The notes: generated by a model from the letters alone, not told the origin. A stretch of 64,000 nt of DNA from Planococcus liqunii (GCF_030413595.1 NZ_CP129238.1:3224001-3288000), one strand, 5' to 3'. Numbered from the stretch's first letter, positions 1 to 8,621 are shown. Made by a program: numbers and translations.

Positions 1-352
1 GATGGTGCTGATAAGTGCCGCCGTTTGCGACGATTGATACTGGTTTGTAGCGCATCGTGCGCGGGTGCAGCATATCAAACGTGTTTTTTAGGACGCCCGG
101 AATCGAGCCTTGGAAAATCGGTGTGGCGATGATGTAGCCATCCGCGTTTTCAAAGCGATGGACGATTTCCTGCATGTCTTTGTTGTATTCGCCGAGCGGG
201 CGGCCGTCGACAAACTGGTGCTCGTAATCAGCCAGGCTTAACATTACAAGCTCCATATCCGGATTAAAATCTTTGATATAGGTTTGCACCTGTTCCAAAA
301 TGGCTCCTGTTTTTCTTCCAATAATTGTGCCGTCCACTAATAAAATCTTCAT
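1..352 (-). CDS. NADPH-dependent FMN reductase (3' end outside window)
   Basis: This is the N-terminal 117 residues of a flavodoxin-like NAD(P)H:FMN reductase; the gene runs off the left edge. It begins MKILLVDGTIIGRKTG, the phosphate-binding loop after the first beta strand. It later carries ATPIFQGSIPGVLKNTFDML, which matches the conserved P-x-Y/F-x-x-S-x-P-x-x-LKN region of SsuE/azoreductase-type enzymes. The ATG at 352-350 follows a GAGGAGG ribosome site with 9 bases of spacing. Family members reduce FMN with NAD(P)H and supply reduced flavin to monooxygenases or reduce quinones and azo compounds. The substrate cannot be read from the sequence. The gene it would pair with lies outside the window. 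Confidence 0.8.
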   Translation of the reverse strand, partial: MKILLVDGTIIGRKTGAILEQVQTYIKDFNPDMELVMLSLADYEHQFVDGRPLGEYNKDMQEIVHRFENADGYIIATPIFQGSIPGVLKNTFDMLHPRTMRYKPVSIVANGGTYQHH

Positions 353-482
353 AAGACGAATCCTCCTCAAATGCGTATCTGCTTGGCTATAAAGCGAACA
401 ACTCATAGCCTTGTTGTCTTTATCATAGCAAACCAGGCTGCTAAATACGCATCGATACGCTTATTCGGGAAAGATTTCATTC

Positions 483-2345
483 TTAAGGCTGAATTCCGGA
501 TTTCATCCGGCTCGTTTCCAATTTCTCCTGAATCCGGATTTCCTGATGGGCCGGCGGGGAAAAACTGACGATGGTGTCACCTATTTTCGGCTCTACCGCC
601 ATGCCCGTGGCAAAGAATTCGATTTTCCCTTGCGCCCGCTCCACGAATAAAGGAATCGTGCCGTCCACGGATCTCTCCCGAAAATCCGTATATGTGTATT
701 GTTCGGTCAATTGCGTTTTCCGCATGGCGTACCCTTCTTCAGCTTTTGCTTCAAGTGCATGGATATTCCATTCCGCCCCGAACAAAGTTCTGCCGCTGAG
801 CGAGGAATGGAAATCCTTTGGATCGCTTTGATGAATCGCGGTCTGGAACAAGTGCGTCCGCCCGAGTTCCGGCACGAAATTATTGATTACCAACGAATTG
901 TACGAGTCCGTATCGGTGGCGACAATCATCGTTTCATACGGTGTCAAATCAATCTCGTACTTGGTATGTTCCGACAGGATTTCGCCGGCAAAGCTCGGCA
1001 CCCCTGCCTGGCGCGCGAGCTGCAGATTGCCCCAAGCCGAGTCCATGATCAACACGTTTTTATTCATGCTTTGAAGCATTCTTCCAAGCCGGACCGCAAA
1101 CCGGCTGCTGCCGACAATTAAAATGCCGGGTTCCACGGAGGAGGTAAGGCCTAATTTTTTGCCGAGCCAGCTGATGGAAAAGCCATGCGCTATGACGGTT
1201 GAAAAGACTAAAGCAAAAGTCAGCGCCGTTAACAGCTCCGCATCTTCAAAGCCTGCGTCAAGAAGCGTAGTGGCGAAATAACCGGACACAGTCAATGCGA
1301 CGATTCCGCGCGGCGCGATCCAGCCGATCAAGGTCTTTTCCTGAACTGTCAAATCGGTGCCGATCGTCGAAAGCCATATCGACAGTGGCCGGACCACAAA
1401 GAGCATCGCCAGGACAAAGGCGATGATGCGCACATTAAAGATTTCAATCAGCACATCCAAACTGAGCGAGGCGGTCAGCATGACGAAAATGCTGGAAATC
1501 AGGAGGACAGAAATATTTTCTTTAAAATGGCGCATTTCGTTGATGGACGTAATGTTCATATTGGCCATCATGATGCCCATTGCCGTAACGGCCAGCAAGC
1601 CGGTTTCATGCATCACCATATCTGAGATGGTGAACACCAATAGCACAAAGGCAAACACCATTGGCGATTTAAGGTATTCGGGAATCTGCCCTTTTTCGAA
1701 CATCCGCCCCATTCCCCATCCGGCGCCCATTCCGAGCAGCACTGCAAACAGCGCCGCTAAAAAGAACAAGCCGAATGCCGCCGCTGATTCTTCGCCCATG
1801 GCGAACAGCACAAATTGAAAAGCGAATAAGGCCAGCAAAGCGCCGAACGGATCGACCACGATGCCTTCCCATTTTAAAATGGCCGCAGGGCGGGCTTTCA
1901 GTTTTGCCTGCCGCAATAAAGGCAGAATCACCGTCGGTCCGGTCACAATAAACAAACCGCCGATGACGAACGAAACCGCAATGGACAATCCTGCCAGATA
2001 ATGGGCAGCAAGCGACCCGGCAATCCAGGCGATGAAAGCGCCGAATGTGACAATCCGCAAAACCGGCTTGCTGAAGCTTTTGATTTCCTTAAAGTTTAAA
2101 TTCAAGCTTCCTTCAAATAAAATAATCGCTACCGCTAAGGAAATCAGCGGGCTGAATAAGTCGCCAAAACTTTCTGATGGCGAAATGACGCCGAGCAGCG
2201 GACCGACAAGAAGGCCCGCAATCGACATGAGGACAATCGCCGGCAACTGCAAGCGCCACGCAATCCATTGTGACAAGACGCCGAGGAACAGCACCAGCAT
2301 GACATCAAATAATAAAGAATCGATAACAGTGACCCTCCTTTTCAC
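483..2345 (-). CDS. CPA1-family cation/proton antiporter with C-terminal RCK (TrkA)-like domain
   Basis: A 620-residue polytopic membrane protein. Residues about 10-400 form the Na+/H+ exchanger core with roughly 12 hydrophobic segments. The family hallmarks GPTVILPLL and EGIVVDPFGALLAL are present, the latter holding the ion-binding Asp. Residues about 405-520 look like an NAD-binding RCK/TrkA-N fold (ILIVGSSRFAVRLGR), followed by a TrkA-C-like tail. It should exchange Na+ or K+ for H+ under nucleotide or ligand control. The start is uncertain. The longest frame opens with GTG at 2345, but the only good ribosome site (AAGGAGG, 2340-2334) lies inside that extension. No ATG, GTG or TTG sits at normal spacing after it; an in-frame ATC at 2324-2322 does. 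The next ATG is at 2300. Confidence 0.85.
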   Translation of the reverse strand: MKRRVTVIDSLLFDVMLVLFLGVLSQWIAWRLQLPAIVLMSIAGLLVGPLLGVISPSESFGDLFSPLISLAVAIILFEGSLNLNFKEIKSFSKPVLRIVTFGAFIAWIAGSLAAHYLAGLSIAVSFVIGGLFIVTGPTVILPLLRQAKLKARPAAILKWEGIVVDPFGALLALFAFQFVLFAMGEESAAAFGLFFLAALFAVLLGMGAGWGMGRMFEKGQIPEYLKSPMVFAFVLLVFTISDMVMHETGLLAVTAMGIMMANMNITSINEMRHFKENISVLLISSIFVMLTASLSLDVLIEIFNVRIIAFVLAMLFVVRPLSIWLSTIGTDLTVQEKTLIGWIAPRGIVALTVSGYFATTLLDAGFEDAELLTALTFALVFSTVIAHGFSISWLGKKLGLTSSVEPGILIVGSSRFAVRLGRMLQSMNKNVLIMDSAWGNLQLARQAGVPSFAGEILSEHTKYEIDLTPYETMIVATDTDSYNSLVINNFVPELGRTHLFQTAIHQSDPKDFHSSLSGRTLFGAEWNIHALEAKAEEGYAMRKTQLTEQYTYTDFRERSVDGTIPLFVERAQGKIEFFATGMAVEPKIGDTIVSFSPPAHQEIRIQEKLETSRMKSGIQP

Positions 2346-2493
2346 AACTTTTGGTGAATTTTTTTCTATGTCCCAGACTCATTTGACCATTATAGAGGGT
2401 TTGCCGGTGATATGAAAAGCGAGAACTGAGCCGCCAGGGATTTAAAAAATCGGTTTTTATGTTACAATGGAAAAAAATCTAAGGGTGAATCTA

Positions 2494-2676
2494 GTGAACA
2501 GACAGGAAATTGAATTTGAAATTGCTGATTTGAAGAGTGACTATATACGCCACCAAGGCGATATCGAGAAACTCGAAACAACTGGACATGCACGGATGGT
2601 AGAACAAGCGGAAGAGCGCTTGGAGAAAATGGAACAACGCCTTGCGGAATTGAACAAGAAACTCGCGGAACTGTAG
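2494..2676 (+). CDS. SE1832-family small coiled-coil protein
   Basis: A 60-residue charged protein that reads as one long amphipathic coiled coil rich in Glu, Lys and Leu (EERLEKMEQRLAELNKKLAEL). It resembles the small conserved SE1832 family of Firmicutes, whose function is unknown. The frame opens further upstream at 2467, but GTG 2494 is preferred because AAGGGTG (2481-2487) sits 7 bases before it. A -10-like TACAAT overlaps 2463-2468. The TAG stop lies in the loop of the following terminator. No partner is evident; the upstream gene is divergent. Confidence 0.7.
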   Translation: MNRQEIEFEIADLKSDYIRHQGDIEKLETTGHARMVEQAEERLEKMEQRLAELNKKLAEL

Positions 2677-2693
2677 CCCGCGAATTTTTTTTT
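2663..2693 (+). terminator. Rho-independent terminator of the SE1832-like gene
   Basis: Stem TCGCGG (2663-2668) pairs with CCGCGA (2678-2683) and is followed by nine T residues. The upstream gene's TAG stop (2674-2676) is in the loop, so translation termination and the hairpin overlap. Confidence 0.8.
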
Positions 2694-2765
2694 GCGCATC
2701 CCCTTTTTCTCTTATCCCTCAAAGACCCCAATTAGTTTGCACTGTCTGGATTCTAGTACTTGCCG

Positions 2766-3041
2766 GAGCTGAACAGGCGCTTCCGCTTTTCTTGATGTCC
2801 AGCTGCAGCGCCTAGCTCCTCGGGTCGTAAGCCACTTTGGCTGTGCGGCTGGAAATACGCCGCTTTGCCAAATCGTCTTACGCCGGTCGGAGCTAAACAG
2901 GCGCTTCCGCTTTTCTTGATGTCTAGCTGTAGCGCCTAGCTCCTCGGGTCGTAAGCCACTTTGGCTGTGCGGCTGGAAATACGCCGCTTTGCCAAATCGT
3001 CTTACGCCGGTCGGAGCTGAACAGGCGCTTCCGCTTTTCTA
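2766..3041. repeat. Tandem intergenic hairpin repeat, period 124 bp, about 2.2 copies
   Basis: The segment AACAGGCGCTTCCGCTTTTC recurs at 2772, 2896 and 3020, exactly 124 bases apart. The intervening sequence is almost identical apart from a few C/T changes. The outer ends pair (AGGCGCT with AGCGCCT). An inner stem joins GTAAG (2829) to CTTAC (2879). It fills the space between the SE1832-like gene and yfmM and carries no credible coding frame. It belongs to the family also found at 6903, 47197 and 54221. Here the core is the subtype with GTAAGCCACTTTGGCTGTGCGG. Confidence 0.85.
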
Positions 3042-3080
3042 TGGCACTTATACTTTTTAAAATATGGAGGAATACTATAA

Positions 3081-4640
3081 ATGAGTTTATTAACAGTAGA
3101 GAATTTAAGCCACACGTTCGGCGACCGCACGCTTTTCAATGATGTGTCGTTCCGTTTGGTTGAAGGCGAACACGTCGGCCTTGTCGGAGCAAATGGCGTC
3201 GGCAAATCCACATTGATGAACATTTTGACTGGGAAAATCATGTACGATTCAGGCCGTGTGGAATGGCAGCCGAAAACCCATTACGGGTATTTGGATCAGC
3301 ATACGCAATTGACGCCTGGACGGACGATCCGCGAAACGCTTCAGGACGCATTTCTTCCGCTTTATAAGAAAGAGGAAGAATTGAACAACATCGCCATGAA
3401 AATGGGCGACGCGGATGCCAATTTGGAAGAATTATTAGAAGAAATGGCTGAAGTGCAAGACGCACTCGATGCCGGCGACTTTTACACGCTTGATGTGAAA
3501 ATTGAAGAAATTGCCCGCGGCCTCGGCCTTGATGCAATCGGGCTTGAACGCCCGGTTGAAGCCTTGTCCGGTGGACAGCGGACGAAACTGCTTCTGGCGA
3601 AATTGCTTTTGGAAAAACCGAAAGTCCTTTTGCTCGATGAGCCGACCAACTATCTGGATGAAGAGCATATTCAGTGGCTCGTCAACTATTTGAAAAACTA
3701 TCCGCATGCGTTCCTGTTGATTTCGCATGATACGGAATTTATGAGCAGCGTAACAGGCGTTATTTTCCACTTGGAATTTTCCCGTCTGTCCCGCTATACT
3801 GCAACTTACGAAAAATTCATCGAGCTTGCAGAATTGGCGAAAAAGCAGCATTTAGACGCTTACGAACGCCAAGCCGACATGATCAAGAAAACCGAAACTT
3901 TCATTGCGAAAAACAAAGCACGGGCATCTACAACAGGACGCGCAAAATCGCGCCAGAAGCAATTGGACCGTATGGACCGCATTGAAAAACCGGAAATCGC
4001 AGCTAAACCGCAGTTTTCCTTCAAAGAAACGCGCAGCCCGAGCCGTTATGTAGTGGAAGCAGAAGCTTTAACGATTGGCTATGACAAGCCGCTTCTTCCG
4101 CCGCTGACGTTCATGATTGAACGCGGCGAAAAAATTGCGCTGGTTGGCATGAACGGCGTCGGGAAATCGACTTTGCTGAAAACCATGCTTGGCAAGATCA
4201 AACCGTTGGACGGCGATGTGTTGCGCGGCGAATATTTGACTCCGAGCTATTTTGAGCAGGAAGTCAAAGCGCCTGCCCACACACCGCTTGATGAAATCTG
4301 GGCTGCTTATCCGAGCCTGGATCAAGGCCAGGTTCGCGGCGCCCTTGCCCGGACAGGACTGAAAAACGAACACATCTCCCGTTCAATGACGCAATTAAGC
4401 GGTGGCGAACAAGCCAAAGTCCGTTTATGCAAATTGATGATGGAAGAAAGCAACTGGCTCATTTTTGATGAGCCGACCAACCACTTGGACATTGACGCGA
4501 AAGCAGAATTAAAACGTGCGATGCAAGCCTACAAAGGCACCATCGTCCTTGTCAGCCACGAACCTGAATTCTACGAAGGCTTGGCGACAAAAGTCTGGAA
4601 TGTTGAAGAATGGATCAACGCCGGCAAACAATCAATATAA
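3081..4640 (+). CDS. yfmM: ABC-F family ATPase, YfmM type
   Basis: A 519-residue soluble protein with two ABC cassettes and no membrane segments. First cassette: Walker A GANGVGKST (about residue 37), signature LSGGQRTK, Walker B LLLDEPTNYLDE. Then a charged linker with KNKARASTTGRAKSRQKQLD. Second cassette: GMNGVGKST, LSGGEQAKVRLC, LIFDEPTNHLD. Length and residue pattern match B. subtilis YfmM (518 residues) as I remember it. ABC-F proteins bind the ribosomal E site and act on stalled translation or antibiotic resistance; which of these applies here is not visible. The start follows GGAGG at normal spacing. It stands alone between a repeat block and a terminator. Confidence 0.92.
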   Translation: MSLLTVENLSHTFGDRTLFNDVSFRLVEGEHVGLVGANGVGKSTLMNILTGKIMYDSGRVEWQPKTHYGYLDQHTQLTPGRTIRETLQDAFLPLYKKEEELNNIAMKMGDADANLEELLEEMAEVQDALDAGDFYTLDVKIEEIARGLGLDAIGLERPVEALSGGQRTKLLLAKLLLEKPKVLLLDEPTNYLDEEHIQWLVNYLKNYPHAFLLISHDTEFMSSVTGVIFHLEFSRLSRYTATYEKFIELAELAKKQHLDAYERQADMIKKTETFIAKNKARASTTGRAKSRQKQLDRMDRIEKPEIAAKPQFSFKETRSPSRYVVEAEALTIGYDKPLLPPLTFMIERGEKIALVGMNGVGKSTLLKTMLGKIKPLDGDVLRGEYLTPSYFEQEVKAPAHTPLDEIWAAYPSLDQGQVRGALARTGLKNEHISRSMTQLSGGEQAKVRLCKLMMEESNWLIFDEPTNHLDIDAKAELKRAMQAYKGTIVLVSHEPEFYEGLATKVWNVEEWINAGKQSI

Positions 4641-4650
4641 GAAAACACGA

Positions 4651-4686
4651 AACGGCCTCTCCTTTTTACAGGAGAGGCCGTTTTTT
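4651..4686 (+). terminator. Terminator after yfmM
   Basis: A 12-bp stem, AACGGCCTCTCC pairing with GGAGAGGCCGTT, with an 8-base loop and six Ts. It separates yfmM from the convergent phospholipase-D-like gene. Confidence 0.9.
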
Positions 4687-4695
4687 ATTGCCCTA

Positions 4696-6153
4696 TTAAT
4701 AAGTTGTCAGTTTCAGGATTTTCTGTACGCCGTAAACGCCGCGCTGCCAGAAGGAAAAGCCGTCTTGGTATTCTTCTACGTCCAAAGTATACAAGGCGTC
4801 TTCGTTATTCCACAGGCGATTGAAATAAGCGTCCATATCTTTCGACAGTTCACTATCGTGCGGCGCGAGAATCCGGATATCATTTTCCAGATTGTAATTA
4901 TCCAGTGTGCGTTCCGTGTAATTCGCCGATCCGCCCATAATAATCCGCTCTTTTTTGGTATTGATCATGATGGATTTTGTGTGGAATTGGCTTTTTGTGG
5001 TGTTGTACCAGCGGACTTTCAGATTCTCGTTCGCTTCTTCATACATTTCATTGACCACCGGGCGGTTCGGCAGCCCGGTCTTTTCTGTGCCGAAGGCGTT
5101 TTCGTTCGGATCCAGAATCATCCGTACATCCACTCCGCGGTTAGCCGCTTCTTTCAATGCATCCACAACTTCGCTTTCCGCAATATAAAACATTGCGAGC
5201 CAGATACTGTCGCCTTTTTGCGCTTTTTCGATGTCTTTCAGCAGCGCATCGAATATTTGCCGTTCGGTCAGGTATTGCGCAGCATATTCCCCCTGCTGTT
5301 CTGTTGCTTCCACTCGCGGCAGCTCTGCAGGTCCGCCTGAAAATTTGGCAACGGCTTCTTCTGCTTCCAGCATGTCGTTGATGATGGGTCCGCTGACCTT
5401 GAATGCCATATTGCCATGAAACCCGCTTGCATTATGCGGATTGGCCGAACTGATGATGGCTTCTTTTTCCGTAATCAAGGCTTTTCGGTGATTGGCTTTG
5501 ATATTCATCATTTCCATATACGAAGCAACCGATAATTTAGGAGCATCGCTCGACATGCCATTGGGCACCCAGCCACGGCTGTCGACATCAAACCACTGGA
5601 AAATCACTCGGTAAAATCCCGAATACAGCGGAGTGGAATCCCGCAGCGCATCCAAATCGGTGTACACCACTTCCACGCCTGCCTCTTCCAGCGTGGCGAG
5701 CAGCTGGCTTTCATACGAGCCATAACCGTTATTCAACGGATCCGTTATAAAATAGATCGGCATGTCCGGATTTTCTTGTTTTTTCTTCAATAAATGATCC
5801 GTCAGCATTTCTGAGACGGCCGGAAAATCAATTTTCTGGTCATTGTAATTATCAAATAAGAAAAAATCCACGACGATAAACTCTTCCGCTTCTTCAATCG
5901 CTGCATTAATCTCATCAAAAATCTCCAGTTCGTGTTCCAGTCCTGCCCCTTTCTTATCTTGGGCATATGAGAGGTCGTAGAGCATCTCTATATTTTCCAG
6001 TTGGTGCATCTCCCCTGCAAACGAAACGCCCGGCGGCAAAGGCTTAAAAGTATGCCACACAATAACCGCTATATACAGCAAAGCGAGGATGCCGGCCGTT
6101 CCCCTTACAATTCTCTTTCGCTTGCTCCAGCCTTGAAATCTCTTTCTTATCAT
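4696..6153 (-). CDS. Membrane-anchored phospholipase D / cardiolipin synthase-like protein
   Basis: A 485-residue protein with one N-terminal membrane helix (about residues 17-37) and an otherwise extracytoplasmic body. Two PLD half-domains are visible. The first active motif reads NHRKALITEKEAIISSAN, the second FHTKSIMINTKKERIIMGG. Both keep the catalytic His and Lys of HxKx4D but have Glu and Asn where Asp is usual. SSAN and GGSAN supply the later GSxN motif. The family transfers or hydrolyses phosphatidyl groups. The altered Asp positions and lack of the multi-helix N-terminus argue against a classical cardiolipin synthase. ATG 6153 is chosen over GTG 6159 because GAGGGG lies 9 bases upstream of it. 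Confidence 0.8.
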   Translation of the reverse strand: MIRKRFQGWSKRKRIVRGTAGILALLYIAVIVWHTFKPLPPGVSFAGEMHQLENIEMLYDLSYAQDKKGAGLEHELEIFDEINAAIEEAEEFIVVDFFLFDNYNDQKIDFPAVSEMLTDHLLKKKQENPDMPIYFITDPLNNGYGSYESQLLATLEEAGVEVVYTDLDALRDSTPLYSGFYRVIFQWFDVDSRGWVPNGMSSDAPKLSVASYMEMMNIKANHRKALITEKEAIISSANPHNASGFHGNMAFKVSGPIINDMLEAEEAVAKFSGGPAELPRVEATEQQGEYAAQYLTERQIFDALLKDIEKAQKGDSIWLAMFYIAESEVVDALKEAANRGVDVRMILDPNENAFGTEKTGLPNRPVVNEMYEEANENLKVRWYNTTKSQFHTKSIMINTKKERIIMGGSANYTERTLDNYNLENDIRILAPHDSELSKDMDAYFNRLWNNEDALYTLDVEEYQDGFSFWQRGVYGVQKILKLTTY

Positions 6154-6214
6154 GAACACTTCCCCCTCGTTTTCATTATAACAAGAAGGAATAGAAAGAA
6201 TTTCTTTTTTTATT

Positions 6215-6247
6215 GGAATAAAAAACCAGCCGAACGCTCAGCTGGTG
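6215..6247 (-). terminator. Terminator of the ECF sigma gene
   Basis: On the minus strand, ACCAGC and GCTGGT form a stem with a 10-base loop, followed by TTTTTT. It lies just past the sigma factor stop. Confidence 0.75.
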
Positions 6248-6264
6248 GGGTAGATTTTATGAAA

Positions 6265-6801
6265 TTAAGCGATTTGAACATATTCGCGTGTGCGGGCATC
6301 TTCAAGCAGCATGTCTTTTAAGCGTTGCTTGCCCCGGAACAAACGGGATTTCACGGTGCCGATCGATACTTTCATCGCTTCCGCAATTTCAATCAACGAC
6401 AACTGGTGAACGTAGAAATAAAGAATCGTCGTACGGTAAATCGAATCCAGCTCCGAAATTTTGTGGCGGATCATCACCGAAACGTCCTGCTGCTCCAAAA
6501 TTTCAGATACCCCGGCTTCGTCAGAAGGGATCAAATCAAGAAGGGATACATCCAAGCCTTCCGGCTGGTAAGCTACATGCTTGCTGCGGCGTACATTTTT
6601 GCGGTAGCGGTCACGGAAAGTGTTCATACAGATTGTCGTCAACCATGCTTTCAAATGATCCACTTCCTGAATCGACGACTCATAACGCACAACTTTCAGC
6701 CAAACTTCCTGCATCAAGTCCTCCGCTTCAGCTTTATTGCGGGTCAATTTCAAACATAGATGATAAATATAGCGGTTGTATTCTGCATATAAACTTTCCA
6801 T
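6265..6801 (-). CDS. ECF-type RNA polymerase sigma factor (group 4 sigma-70)
   Basis: A 178-residue protein with only regions 2 and 4. Region 2 is at residues 8-70 (YNRYIYHLCLKLTRNKAEAE, DLMQEVWLKV). Region 4 is at about 110-165 (LYFYVHQLSLIEIAEAMKVS, TVKSRLFRGKQRL, a helix-turn-helix). A 40-residue linker with no region 3 marks it as ECF. It would direct RNA polymerase to an alternative promoter set. No anti-sigma gene is adjacent: both flanks are repeats or an unrelated enzyme, so its control is not evident. The start follows CGGAGG with 7 bases of spacing. Confidence 0.9.
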   Translation of the reverse strand: MESLYAEYNRYIYHLCLKLTRNKAEAEDLMQEVWLKVVRYESSIQEVDHLKAWLTTICMNTFRDRYRKNVRRSKHVAYQPEGLDVSLLDLIPSDEAGVSEILEQQDVSVMIRHKISELDSIYRTTILYFYVHQLSLIEIAEAMKVSIGTVKSRLFRGKQRLKDMLLEDARTREYVQIA

Positions 6802-6902
6802 GATCGTGCCTCCGTCCGTTTTTCTTATTAACCTTATTGTGCCCTATCCGAAACTTACGCTCTATCGCTTTCACTTTCATTAAACTTACAAAGTTGTAAT
6901 CT

Positions 6903-7315
6903 AGAAAAGCGTAGGCGACCGGTTAGCCCCGACAAGCGCTGGAAGACTTGCAGGTGATGTCGCACTTTGCCATCGCAGGCAAGTCTGAAGCGTCTCGAGG
7001 GGCTGGTCGCCGGAGCTAGACAACAAGAAAAGCGGAAGCGGCATCTTTCCAGCTGCACAGCCGGGGTGGCTTATGACCCCGAGAATCTGGCCGCTGCAGC
7101 TGGACAATAAGAAAAGCGTAGGCGACCGGTTAGCCCCGACAAGCAAGATATGGACCAAAAGAAGTTTGGTCCGTATCTTTGCGACGAAGCACAAAGTGCT
7201 GCAGGAGCAGGGTTTAGATAAACTGGCTGCATGCTCTTCTGTTTTCAGCAGACCAGCCTGAAACGTCTCGAGGAGCTAGGCGCTGCAGCTGGACAACAAG
7301 AAAAGCGGAAGCGCC
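6903..7315. repeat. Mosaic block of three intergenic hairpin repeats
   Basis: Three units each begin with AGAAAAGCG. Unit 1 (6903-7022) has ends AGGCGACC/GGTCGCC and inner arms GACTTGC/GCAAGTC. Unit 2 (7025-7108) has ends AGCGGC/GCCGCT and a shortened core resembling the 2766 block. Unit 3 (7109-7315) has a GGCGACC left end but a GGCGCT right end, and holds an extra hairpin AAGATATGGACCAAA/TTTGGTCCGTATCTT plus the module TTTGCGACGAAGC...TGCAGGAGCAG. It fills the 565-bp gap between the sigma factor and the CNNM gene. No coding sequence is credible here. Confidence 0.8.
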
Positions 7316-7349
7316 TGCTCACGATCGGCAAGTTACAAAGCGAAAAAAA

Positions 7350-7378
7350 CAAAAAGAAAACCCTGCATTATACAGGGT
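7350..7378 (-). terminator. Terminator of the CNNM gene
   Basis: On the minus strand, ACCCTG and CAGGGT pair around a 7-base loop and are followed by a T-rich run. The stop codon of the gene lies inside the hairpin region. Confidence 0.65.
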
Positions 7379-8621
7379 CTGCCATCATTTCTTCTTCTGT
7401 CAGTTTCGTAATGGTCAAGCGGATAATCCGGTTGCGGTCCATTTCGTTCACTTTAACATGGAGATTCTCGTAGGTGAATTCTTCGCCTTCATCCGGCACA
7501 TGCCCCAATTGCTGCATGACAAAGCCCGCAATCGTATCATGGTCGTTCGGCACTTCCACTTTGAACATGTCATTGACGTCTTCGATTTCCAGGCGGCCGT
7601 GGCAGGACAATTGTGTATCCGTCATCTCAAAGACAAGCTCGTCCTCTTCTACATCCGTCTCGTCTTCGATATCCTGGCCAATCATTTCTTCGATAATGTC
7701 TTCCTGTGTGACAATGCCAAGCGTACCGCCGTACTCATCCAAAATGACTGCCATGTGTTTTTTCTTCGACAACATCATTTTAAAGACTTTCTCGACGCTT
7801 ACTGATTGGACGACGAAAAGCGGATTGTCATCCATCAACTCTTCAATGGTCAAATTCGGGTTCATCGACCACTCAATCAATTTTTTCGAGTAAAACAAGC
7901 CGACAATATTATCCAGGCTTTCCTCGTAAACCGGATAGCGTGTATAAGAAGAGTCCAGGATCAAATCCCTTACTTCCTCGTAATTGGAGTCGATGGCAAT
8001 CCCTACCGTATCGGTACGGTGGGTGGACATAACATCCGATACATCTTTGTTCGGAAAATCCAGTATGCCTTTAATCCGCTCTGATTCTTCTTCCTCGAAT
8101 GTTCCTTCAGTAGAAGCGATATCCACCATCGAACGAAGTTCTTCCTTCGTCAATGTCGCTTCTTTTACTGTTCCTTTGGAAATGATGCGGATAAAGATAT
8201 TCGTAAACTGCGACAGCAGCCATGTAAGCGGTTTTAAGATAACTACAAAAAAACTGATGGCCGGAGCCACCACGTAGACAATGCGGTCAGCAAAAGTTGC
8301 CGCAATTGTTTTTGGCAGCACTTCGCCAAAAATGATGATGACCACTGTCAGTACAGCGGTTGCCACCCCGACTTCCCAGCCTCTTGTGAGGGCGATCGTC
8401 GTTACTAAAGTCGGCATTAAGATGTTTACAATGTTGTTCCCGATTAAAATCGTCGTGATCATTCGGTCCGGCTTCGCGATTAACTTCTGTACACGTTGCG
8501 ATTTTGCATCGCCTTGTTCTGCGCGAAGATGGACCTTCATCCTATTAACAGCCGTTAATGCCGTTTCGCTTCCGGAGAAGAAAAACGACATGAATAAACA
8601 AATTCCCAGTGCAATAAACAA
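7368..8621 (-). CDS. CNNM/CorC-type membrane transporter with CBS pair (DUF21 family)
   Basis: A protein of about 417 residues. An N-terminal DUF21 domain (about residues 1-175, four hydrophobic segments, with FFSGSETALTAVNRMK, GNNIVNIL and FGEVLPKTIA) is followed by two CBS motifs (about 200-320, MSTHRTDTVGI and ILDEYGGTLGIVTQEDI) and a CorC_HlyC domain. The family transports Mg2+ or contributes to Mg2+ and Co2+ tolerance, although it was once labelled hemolysin. TTG 8621 is preferred because TGGAGG lies 8 bases upstream; the longer frame begins at GTG 8648. It is divergent from the dipeptidase gene. Confidence 0.88.
   Translation of the reverse strand: MFIALGICLFMSFFFSGSETALTAVNRMKVHLRAEQGDAKSQRVQKLIAKPDRMITTILIGNNIVNILMPTLVTTIALTRGWEVGVATAVLTVVIIIFGEVLPKTIAATFADRIVYVVAPAISFFVVILKPLTWLLSQFTNIFIRIISKGTVKEATLTKEELRSMVDIASTEGTFEEEESERIKGILDFPNKDVSDVMSTHRTDTVGIAIDSNYEEVRDLILDSSYTRYPVYEESLDNIVGLFYSKKLIEWSMNPNLTIEELMDDNPLFVVQSVSVEKVFKMMLSKKKHMAVILDEYGGTLGIVTQEDIIEEMIGQDIEDETDVEEDELVFEMTDTQLSCHGRLEIEDVNDMFKVEVPNDHDTIAGFVMQQLGHVPDEGEEFTYENLHVKVNEMDRNRIIRLTITKLTEEEMMADPV

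Noticed and set aside
2766..3041. Tandem repeats that could suggest a CRISPR array
   Set aside because: Units are 124 bp with near-identical content throughout and no unique spacers; the similar 47197 block behaves the same way. No cas genes are present.
4516..5340. Long plus-strand open frame of 274 codons
   Set aside because: It lies antisense to the PLD-like gene and over the yfmM end, has no ribosome site and reads as low-complexity shadow sequence.
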